From: Bacteroidota bacterium
GTDB taxonomy: Bacteria > Bacteroidota > Bacteroidia > J057
Reading direction: 5' to 3'
NCBI GenBank assembly: GCA_003696875.1
Contig: RFHL01000754.1
Coordinates: forward strand, 1-10,740
Length of the DNA stretch: 10,740 nucleotides
Every line of letters begins with the position of its first letter. The stretch's first letter is position 1. The notes under the pieces are model-generated. The model was not told where the DNA came from. It searched no databases and saw only the letters and a program-made list of their open reading frames with translations. The translations under genes and the position numbers were made by a program. Positions 1-5,150 of the stretch are shown one piece after another.

Positions 1-97
1 AGCCGCTCCAGGCCAGCAGACCGAGCAGCCACCCGGACAGGCAGGCCCGGCGGGCAAGCCGCCGGAGCCGGGCCGGAGAAGGGCAGGTAGTTTTCAT
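1..97 (-). CDS. Partial secreted or membrane protein, N-terminal signal sequence only
   Basis: An ATG at 97-95 on the minus strand opens a frame that stays open to the window edge, giving 32 codons. It begins MKTTCPSPARLRRLARR and continues into a hydrophobic stretch (LSGWLLGLLAW). A basic n-region followed by a leucine-rich core is the layout of a Sec signal peptide or a first membrane anchor. It starts only 9 bases after the stop codon of the gene at 107-892 on the same strand, so the two are probably co-transcribed. No SD-like sequence precedes the ATG, as is usual in Bacteroidota. Very high GC with short palindromes weakens codon-based support. The function cannot be told from this fragment. 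Confidence 0.6.
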   Translation of the reverse strand, partial: MKTTCPSPARLRRLARRACLSGWLLGLLAWSG

Positions 98-106
98 GGT
101 AATCAC

Positions 107-892
107 TTATTTCTGGGGGGAGGTCGTGTCGGAAGCAGCCCGCAGGGCAGCCTGTTCGGCCTTCAGGGCGGCGACTTCTTGCTGTAGGGAGATCACATGC
201 AGGTAGAGCTCTTCCAGCTTCTCTTGCAATTGTACCGCAAAGGCGGTCAGTTCCAGCCCCCCGGCCGCATCTACCTCGGCTTGGGAGACCACGCCCGGCA
301 GGTGGCGATGGGTCGCGATATAGTCCGCTACCTCAGGCAAGGGCATCAGCGCATAATCCGGGGCAAAGACATAATCAGCCAGGGCCGCATCGGTCTTGAG
401 ACGGCCGGTTTTGATGCCTTTTTCCACATACAGCAGGTAGTCAGGATCAGAGGTGCCCGGCACCAGACCCACCGCCACCGGCCCGTCCATGCTGATGAGG
501 CCTGACTCCTCAGCGGTCAAGTAGGGGACAAAGGTCGTACTGTGGCGCAGCTGAAAAGCCCCATCAAATACCCCGGCCGTACCACTGGCAGAGTAGCCCC
601 GCACCCCGATGCCATTGAGGGAAAGGCCCTGTACGCCATAGCAACTCGCATTGTCGGCCCGGGCATAGAGGCCATATTTGTTGGAACCATAGGAGATAAC
701 AAAGATTCTGGAACGGCTGCTGCCGGCATTGACCTTGATCTGAATGCCTCCATCGGCAGCGCTGCCCATCCCCAAGGGGATGGAGGTAGTACTCACCCCA
801 CCGGAACTCAGAAGCTGAGCCATACACATGACGGGAATACTCATCAGGCTCCACAGCCCGAACGTACGTAGCAGGTTTCGTACATACATCAT
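107..892 (-). CDS. Secreted surface protein with Gly-rich body and C-terminal coiled coil
   Basis: I place the start at the MMYVRN methionines (892 or 889), giving 261 residues. The frame is open to 943, but only this start puts a signal peptide (LLRTFGLWSLMSIPVMCMAQ, cleavage near A|Q) at the N-terminus. Residues about 30-125 are rich in Gly/Ser/Tyr, with loosely repeated GVQG/GVRG-type turns like those of fibre-like surface proteins. Then comes a block (YLLYVEKGIKTGRLKT, YVFAPDYALMPL, HRHLPGVVSQAEV) that resembles the conserved C-terminal region of many Bacteroidota surface proteins annotated as tail-fibre or endosialidase-chaperone-like. The last 45 or so residues form a heptad-patterned coiled coil (LQEKLEELYLHVISLQQEV), suggesting trimerisation. 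I see no T9SS sorting domain. Family membership is recalled from pattern, and the biological role is unknown. The partial gene at 1-97 follows after 9 bases. Confidence 0.75.
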   Translation of the reverse strand: MMYVRNLLRTFGLWSLMSIPVMCMAQLLSSGGVSTTSIPLGMGSAADGGIQIKVNAGSSRSRIFVISYGSNKYGLYARADNASCYGVQGLSLNGIGVRGYSASGTAGVFDGAFQLRHSTTFVPYLTAEESGLISMDGPVAVGLVPGTSDPDYLLYVEKGIKTGRLKTDAALADYVFAPDYALMPLPEVADYIATHRHLPGVVSQAEVDAAGGLELTAFAVQLQEKLEELYLHVISLQQEVAALKAEQAALRAASDTTSPQK

Positions 893-1226
893 AGGAAAAG
901 GGTTATGCTGAAAAAACACGACTAAGTAGTGAGCGCGCGGCAAAAGCCTGTAGCAACTATGATAAGATAGTGATTTGGGGGTGGGCCAGCAAGCAAAAGA
1001 GACAATAAATCACACAGAGTGACAAAAGTCATTTATTTCAATGCTCACCCACCCCAAATCTCCGTTATCACAACAATTCTCGACCATTCGCTCCGTGCGT
1101 AGCGCGTGATATTCCTCCGCCCTGTTTACCATCACCAGGTTCCCTACACCCATATGCACACAATAAATCCCAGCGAGATTCTTTATATTAGATAGGCCTG
1201 ACCCCATCACTTAACCTTTCCGATCC
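893..1226. other. Divergent intergenic region without a convincing gene
   Basis: This 334-base stretch separates the minus-strand surface protein from the plus-strand DUF4412-like gene, so it should hold both promoters. It is visibly AT-richer than the coding DNA on either side. It contains the imperfect inverted repeat at 960-1070 listed separately. I found no exact TAnnTTTG element in either direction. An AT-rich segment (ctttatattagata, around 1181-1194) lies a little over 30 bases upstream of the plus-strand ATG and could be a promoter core, but the match is weak. A 66-codon minus-strand frame at 1010-1210 looks like chance. Confidence 0.6.
960..1070. repeat. Imperfect inverted repeat in a divergent intergenic region
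   Basis: The left arm at about 960-985 (starting tgataagatag, ending tttgggggtggg) and the right arm at 1048-1070 (cccaccccaaatc, then ttatca) are reverse complements apart from a few gaps and mismatches. Written in the same sense both read tgataa, then gattt, then ggggtggg. About 62 bases separate them. Inside is a second weak symmetry (aaatcac at 1007-1013 against gtcattt at 1028-1034). It could be a long cruciform or a paired regulatory site for divergent promoters, or the remnant of a small non-autonomous element. I see no clear target-site duplication. Confidence 0.5.
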
Positions 1227-2204
1227 ATGCACACGAAAACCCCTTTCTCCTGTTTGTCCGGGCTGCTCATCGCCCTCTTTGTCATCACCGGCCTCCCCAG
1301 CCTGTCTGCGCAGTCCCTACCCGAGCGGGTCACCCGTAAAGTGACCCGCCGCGCCGAGCGCAAGGTCGAGCGCACCATCGACAATGCTGTCGACGAAGCG
1401 CTGGAAGGCATCTTCAACCGGCGCGACAAGCCGCAGCGTACCGAAACCGAAGGCGATAGCACCAACGTGGAGGTGACGCCCACCGAAAGCGGCGGCATCC
1501 GGGTGACGAATCCAGACGACGAAGTCGAGGTGACCATCGAAGAAGACACCAACCCCAGTGAGGCGCTGCCCAGCACCTTCACGGGCTATTTTACCATGGA
1601 GGTCACCGAGTCCAAGAACGGCAAGCCCAAAAAGGACTATCCCATGTCCGTGACCTACCACATCGACACCTACAAGTTTGCCTTTATCACCGCCGATCCT
1701 GAGAAAAACACCCAGATGACGGTCATCGTGGACCGGCAGGCCCGCAAGATGACCAATAAAATGGACAATGACGGCGAGCGTACCGCCACCGTCCTGCCCA
1801 TGCCCCGCATCAAGGTGGGCGTGCGCAACCAATCGGTCGAGGAGGGCACCTACACCGTCAGCGAGACGGGCCGCACCAAGAACATCCTCGGCTATGATTG
1901 CCGCGAGTACCGGGTGGAAACCGAGGCCGAGGTCACCCTCGCCTGGGTCGCCGAGGCCTTCAATCCCGACTTGCAGCGCAGCTTCGACTTTGTCGAGGTC
2001 AATGGCAACCGGGGCGGCATGACCCATTACAACAACCTCTACAAGCTGCAGGGCATGGTCCTGGAGGCCCATACCGAGATCAAAGGCAAGAACGAAACCC
2101 GCGATATGTTTATCACCGATCTCGTCCCGGGCCTGGTCAAGCCCGAGGTCTATTCCCTCGATGGGTTTCAGGTCTCCGACGTGACCAATATGTTTGGGAA
2201 TTAG
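1227..2204 (+). CDS. Exported DUF4412-like protein of unknown function
   Basis: The 325-residue product begins with a signal peptide (hydrophobic LLIALFVITGLPSLSAQ, cleavage expected near residue 28-29). A basic, heptad-like helix follows (about 31-66: RVTRKVTRRAERKVERTID), then an acidic, Thr-rich linker (about 70-117). A beta-rich domain covers about 118-305, with GYFTMEV at the front and an ILGYDCREYRVE segment in the middle. The helix plus beta domain, and particularly the 'GY.C..Y' segment, resemble Bacteroidota proteins annotated DUF4412. That assignment is from memory of the family and is moderate. No LolA-type lipobox or T9SS domain is present, so a periplasmic location is most likely. 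The ATG at 1227 is the only sensible start. It has its own promoter region upstream and ends at the bidirectional terminator. Confidence 0.8.
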   Translation: MHTKTPFSCLSGLLIALFVITGLPSLSAQSLPERVTRKVTRRAERKVERTIDNAVDEALEGIFNRRDKPQRTETEGDSTNVEVTPTESGGIRVTNPDDEVEVTIEEDTNPSEALPSTFTGYFTMEVTESKNGKPKKDYPMSVTYHIDTYKFAFITADPEKNTQMTVIVDRQARKMTNKMDNDGERTATVLPMPRIKVGVRNQSVEEGTYTVSETGRTKNILGYDCREYRVETEAEVTLAWVAEAFNPDLQRSFDFVEVNGNRGGMTHYNNLYKLQGMVLEAHTEIKGKNETRDMFITDLVPGLVKPEVYSLDGFQVSDVTNMFGN

Positions 2205-2302
2205 GGCGGAGCGGCCAGAAGCCAGACCGCGCCGCTGTCAGAGAAGAGACGTCAGAGGAGGCTAGCCAGAGCCGTCAGCTTTGATGAACGCCCTCCAAAG
2301 CC

Positions 2303-2337
2303 AAAAGCGCCGCCCCCAATCCGGGAGCGGCGCTTTT
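2303..2337. terminator. Bidirectional rho-independent terminator between convergent genes
   Basis: An 11-base perfect stem (aaaagcgccgc at 2303-2313, gcggcgctttt at 2327-2337) encloses a 13-base loop. The stem is GC-rich, with an A tract on the left and a T tract (ttttt) on the right, so it can end transcripts from either side. It lies 98 bases after the stop of the plus-strand DUF4412-like gene and 20 bases from the stop of the minus-strand acyl-CoA dehydrogenase. Confidence 0.9.
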
Positions 2338-2357
2338 TATCTGCGTACCAGCCTGCC

Positions 2358-3497
2358 CTAGCGGGTCAGGTTCCGGGCGATCACGATGCGCTGGATCTCG
2401 CTGGTGCCTTCGTAGATCTCGGTGATCTTGGCGTCGCGCAGCATGCGCTCCACGTGATACTCACGCACATAGCCGTTGCCGCCATGCACCTGTATGGCCT
2501 CACTGGCGCACTTCATAGCCGCCTGCGAAGCGTAGAGCTTGGCCATAGCGGCCGAGGTACCGTAATCCAGGCCATTGTCCTTTTCGAAGGCCGCCTTGAG
2601 CGTCAGCAGCCGCGCAGCATCCACCTCGGTGGCCATATCGGCCAGCTTGAACTGGATGGCCTGATGGTTCTTGATCTCGGTGCCAAAGGCCTTGCGGATG
2701 TGAGAATACTCCAGGGCGCGCTCCAGCGCGCCGGCCGCGATGCCCAGCGCCTGCGCGGCGATGCCGATGCGGCCGCCATTGAGGGTCTTCATGGCAAACT
2801 TGAAGCCGAAGCCATCCTCGCCGATGCGGTTCTCTTTGGGGACCTTCACATCATTGAAGTTGAGGGAATGGGTGTCCGAGCCCCGGATGCCCATTTTGTC
2901 CTCCTTGGGGCCGAGCTCAAAGCCCTCCATCTCGCGCTCCACGATCAGGCAGTTGATGCCCTTGTGGCCCTTTTCCTCGTCGGTCTGCGCCATGACGAGG
3001 TATACGCTGGCAATGTTGGCGTTGGTGATCCAGTTTTTGGTGCCATTGAGGCGGTAGTGGTCCCCCATGTCGATGGCGGTGGTTTTCTGCCGGGTGGCAT
3101 CCGAGCCCGCTTCGGGCTCGGAGAGGCAAAAAGCCCCGATGATCTCGCCGGTGGCGAGGCGGGTGAGGTATTTTTGCTTCTGCTCCTCAGTCCCAAAGGT
3201 CTGCAACCCCCAGCACACGAGGGAGTTGTTGACCGACATGATCACGCCGGCCGAGGCGTCCCACTTGGAGATTTCCTCCATGGCCAGGACGTAGGAAAGG
3301 GTGTCCATCCCCCCGCCGTTGTAGGCGGGATCGACCATCATCCCGAGCAGGCCGAGCTCGCCCATCCGCTGGAGCAGCTCGCGCGGGAAGTATTCGTTTT
3401 TGTCCCGATCAATTACGCCGGGCTTCAGTTCTGTTTCGGCAAAATCCCGGGCCATGTCCCGGATCATCTGATGCTCTTCCGAAAGGGTAAAATTCAT
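2358..3497 (-). CDS. Acyl-CoA dehydrogenase (FAD-dependent, short-chain-like)
   Basis: The 379-residue product is the normal length for this family. It oxidises the alpha-beta bond of an acyl-CoA thioester and passes electrons to ETF, in fatty-acid or branched-chain amino-acid breakdown. Visible marks from the chosen start: an N-terminal helical domain beginning MNFTLSEEHQMIRDMARDFA; family signature 1 (CLSEPEAGSDA, 124-134); GTKNWITNA (152-160) of the beta domain; SHIRKAFG (265-272); and signature 2 (QVHGGNGY, 336-343). The IYEGTSEIQR motif (361-370) carries Glu363 at the catalytic-base position used by short- and medium-chain enzymes, unlike isovaleryl- and long-chain types that use an earlier Glu. 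Exact substrate cannot be read from the sequence. The frame is open back to 3617, but those 40 codons match no part of the family and cross the promoter candidate, so the start is set at 3497. Confidence 0.96.
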   Translation of the reverse strand: MNFTLSEEHQMIRDMARDFAETELKPGVIDRDKNEYFPRELLQRMGELGLLGMMVDPAYNGGGMDTLSYVLAMEEISKWDASAGVIMSVNNSLVCWGLQTFGTEEQKQKYLTRLATGEIIGAFCLSEPEAGSDATRQKTTAIDMGDHYRLNGTKNWITNANIASVYLVMAQTDEEKGHKGINCLIVEREMEGFELGPKEDKMGIRGSDTHSLNFNDVKVPKENRIGEDGFGFKFAMKTLNGGRIGIAAQALGIAAGALERALEYSHIRKAFGTEIKNHQAIQFKLADMATEVDAARLLTLKAAFEKDNGLDYGTSAAMAKLYASQAAMKCASEAIQVHGGNGYVREYHVERMLRDAKITEIYEGTSEIQRIVIARNLTR

Positions 3498-3574
3498 ATG
3501 TCTGTGCGTTTGGAGGTCGCGCGTAGCGTAGCCAAAAAATGAAGAAAAAATCTCGCAGATGGATTTACGACCTA

Positions 3575-3582
3575 CAAAAATA
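3575..3582 (-). promoter_or_regulatory. Candidate Bacteroidota -7 promoter element for the acyl-CoA dehydrogenase
   Basis: Read on the minus strand the octamer is tatttttg, an exact match to the TAnnTTTG -7 consensus of the Bacteroidota primary sigma factor. It lies 77 bases upstream of the chosen ATG and downstream of the terminator of the preceding gene, the expected place for an independent promoter. I see no clear TTG -33 element at the usual spacing, so this rests on the -7 box and position only. Confidence 0.4.
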
Positions 3583-3619
3583 GGATTTTTCAGGGACTTT
3601 TGCCGGTCTTTGGGCATAG

Positions 3620-3653
3620 AAAAACCGAGGAGCCCCGGTCGGGCCTCCTCGGT
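3620..3653 (-). terminator. Rho-independent terminator after the second lolA-like gene
   Basis: On the minus strand a 9-base stem (accgaggag, plus-strand 3645-3653, pairing with ctcctcggt, plus-strand 3624-3632) encloses 12 bases and runs into a short T tract (tttttc). It lies about 20 bases past the stop codon of the lolA-like gene at 3673, separating that gene from the acyl-CoA dehydrogenase. Confidence 0.85.
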
Positions 3654-3672
3654 CAGCGGCTAGGCGTATGGC

Positions 3673-4320
3673 CTAGCGCTCGTCGAGTACCGTCACCCCG
3701 GGGTGACGGGCCGGATCAAAGCGAAACTGTCCCTCGGCAAAGCCGAGGTTGGCGCGTAGGCCGACAAATTCATAGGTGGTGGTCGTCTGCCGCCGGTCGA
3801 TCAGCGCGACCTTTTCCAGCAGCAGCGTGCGGGGATTGACCCACACGTAGGCCTGGTTGTAATCCAGGTCATCGTCCTGTATCGCCAGGTAGATTTTGTC
3901 ACAGGTGATGCCGTGGACGGATTCGGTTCCTTCGTAACGCGCCTTGGCGTGGGCTTCGTAGATCGAGAAAATGGACTCCAGGGTAAAGCCCTCTTCGGGA
4001 TCGTAGGGCATGATGGTGACCTCTTTGTCCTCCGGAAGGTAAATCCAAAGGGTCTCCAGATCGCAGTAGATCTCCTGATCCGGCATCAGCAAGGCATATT
4101 TGCCGCCTTTGTATCGGATCTTACCGGTGCGGGGCTCCACCTTGCGGGGCATCTGCGGGTTGTCGATGACGTAGCTGAAGTTGGCGGCAAAATCCTGCAG
4201 GGATTCCAGCTTCTGTTTGGACTCGCGCAAGACGCGCTCGGCCTGCGGGTCCTGGGCCACAGCCACTTGGCCTAGCCACAGCCCGAGCACCATGAGCATA
4301 AACAATCGGTGTTTGTACAT
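3673..4320 (-). CDS. LolA-like outer-membrane lipoprotein carrier protein, distal paralogue
   Basis: The 215-residue product has a signal peptide (MYKHRLFMLMVLGLWLGQVA, cleavage near VAQ at 21-23). The mature part is a LolA-type fold: an N-terminal helix (AERVLRESKQKLESLQDFAA), then alternating strands with GKIRYKGGKY, DQEIYCDLETLWIYLPED, the YDPEEG turn and a C-terminal RQTTTTYEF strand. LolA proteins ferry lipoproteins across the periplasm from the LolCDE exporter towards the outer membrane. The gene matches the neighbour at 4464-5111 in length, with 90 identical residues out of 151 over the gap-free region 65-215 (hand count), so they are tandem duplicates. The frame is open to 4440, but the start at 4320 places the signal peptide correctly and keeps the upstream terminator outside the gene. 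Terminators on both sides suggest it is transcribed alone. Cargo or specialisation is unknown. Confidence 0.88.
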   Translation of the reverse strand: MYKHRLFMLMVLGLWLGQVAVAQDPQAERVLRESKQKLESLQDFAANFSYVIDNPQMPRKVEPRTGKIRYKGGKYALLMPDQEIYCDLETLWIYLPEDKEVTIMPYDPEEGFTLESIFSIYEAHAKARYEGTESVHGITCDKIYLAIQDDDLDYNQAYVWVNPRTLLLEKVALIDRRQTTTTYEFVGLRANLGFAEGQFRFDPARHPGVTVLDER

Positions 4321-4397
4321 GGGAAAAGCGTTGAGGGTTTGCTCTATTAAACGAAAAAAAAAAAGACGCTGGCGTACGTCGGTTCGGATATAGCAAA

Positions 4398-4423
4398 AAA
4401 GCTCCCACCGAAGGGGGAGCTTT
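4398..4423 (-). terminator. Rho-independent terminator after the ftsK-linked lolA
   Basis: The stem aaagctccc (4398-4406) pairs with gggagcttt (4415-4423) across an 8-base loop. On the minus strand it is followed by a run of six T (plus-strand aaaaaa, 4395-4400, partly in the stem). It lies about 40 bases past the stop of the gene at 4464. A second short hairpin stands between that stop and this terminator. Confidence 0.85.
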
Positions 4424-4431
4424 GGGATTCG

Positions 4432-4450
4432 GGTCTCCACACAGGAGACC
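4432..4450. repeat. Short perfect hairpin in the 3' untranslated region
   Basis: Seven-base arms ggtctcc (4432-4438) and ggagacc (4444-4450) flank a five-base loop (acaca). It lies 13 bases past the stop codon of the gene at 4464 and upstream of its terminator, so it would be transcribed in the 3' UTR. It has no T tract and is not a terminator itself. It may be a transcript-stabilising stem or chance. Confidence 0.5.
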
Positions 4451-4463
4451 GGTGAGCCTTGGC

Positions 4464-5111
4464 CTAGCGCTCGTCGTAAACGTCTACGCCGCTATGGGCA
4501 GCGACATCAAACCGAAAAGCGGCGTCCGTCAGGCCGGTATTGGTTTCCATGTTACGGAATTCATAGGTCGTCGTGGTCTGGGTGCGATTGACCAGAGAGA
4601 TCTTCTGCAGCATCTTGGTCTGCTTGTTGATCCAAAGGTAGGCCTGGTTGTACTCCAGGTCAGCATCTTTGATGGCCAGATAGATGTGGTGGCAGGCCGC
4701 CCCATTGACCGTTTTTTCGCCCTGATAGCGCGCCTGAGAGCTGGTTTCGTAGAGGTTGAAAATCGACTCGACATCCATGCCTTCTTCGGGATCGTAGTCC
4801 ATGATGTTCACCTCGTTGTCTTCGCTGAGGTAAATCCAGAGGGTCTCCAGGTCACAGTAGATTTCCTGATCATCCATCTTGATGACGTACTTTCCCTGCT
4901 TGTACTTGAGCGAACCGGTCTTGGAGACGGCATTGCGCATGCCGGGGTTGGCGAGTTCGTAGGTGAAGTCAGCCGAAAAATCATTTAGCGACCGCAGCGT
5001 GGTTTTGGATTCCTCGAGGATGCGATCCGCCGAGGACTGAAAGGCGACGAAGCCATTGAACAGCAGGAAGCTGCTGCCCAGGATGGCCAAGGAAAACAAG
5101 AATTTTTTCAT
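4464..5111 (-). CDS. lolA: LolA-like outer-membrane lipoprotein carrier protein, ftsK-linked copy
   Basis: The 215-residue product begins MKKFLFSLAILGSSFLLFNG, a lysine-led hydrophobic signal peptide. The mature protein has the LolA-type plan: helix ADRILEESKTTLRSLNDFSA, strand GSLKYKQGKYVIKM, the block DQEIYCDLETLWIYLSED (81-98) shared almost unchanged with the paralogue, YDPEEG, IYLAIKDADLEYNQAY and QTTTTYEF. Its role is to accept outer-membrane lipoproteins in the periplasm. It lies 39 bases behind the ftsK stop with no terminator between them, and ftsK followed by a LolA-family gene is a familiar order in Bacteroidota, so this is likely the ancestral copy and co-transcribed with ftsK. Members in this phylum are only distantly similar to E. 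coli LolA, so the symbol is by family and context. Confidence 0.88.
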   Translation of the reverse strand: MKKFLFSLAILGSSFLLFNGFVAFQSSADRILEESKTTLRSLNDFSADFTYELANPGMRNAVSKTGSLKYKQGKYVIKMDDQEIYCDLETLWIYLSEDNEVNIMDYDPEEGMDVESIFNLYETSSQARYQGEKTVNGAACHHIYLAIKDADLEYNQAYLWINKQTKMLQKISLVNRTQTTTTYEFRNMETNTGLTDAAFRFDVAAHSGVDVYDER

Positions 5112-5150
5112 CGGAAAACAGGTTGGCTATTGGTTAATGATACAATTGCA

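Noticed and set aside
1010..1210. 66-codon minus-strand open frame in the divergent intergenic region
   Set aside because: It overlaps the inverted repeat and the expected plus-strand promoter, has no recognisable motif or start context, and lies in AT-richer non-coding sequence.
1317..2072. 251-codon minus-strand open frame opposite the DUF4412-like gene
   Set aside because: Gly/His/Leu/Val-rich shadow translation with no start context. The plus strand has a signal peptide and a family-like fold.
2454..3542. 362-codon plus-strand open frame opposite the acyl-CoA dehydrogenase
   Set aside because: It is an antisense shadow of a clearly identified enzyme and shows only low-complexity His/Gly/Leu-rich sequence.
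3498..3617. 40-codon upstream extension of the acyl-CoA dehydrogenase
   Set aside because: Family members start at the MNFTLSEEHQ-type helix. The extension covers the -7 promoter candidate and approaches the preceding terminator.
4321..4440. 40-codon upstream extension of the distal lolA-like gene
   Set aside because: It would bury the signal peptide inside the protein and would read through the terminator hairpin of the preceding gene.
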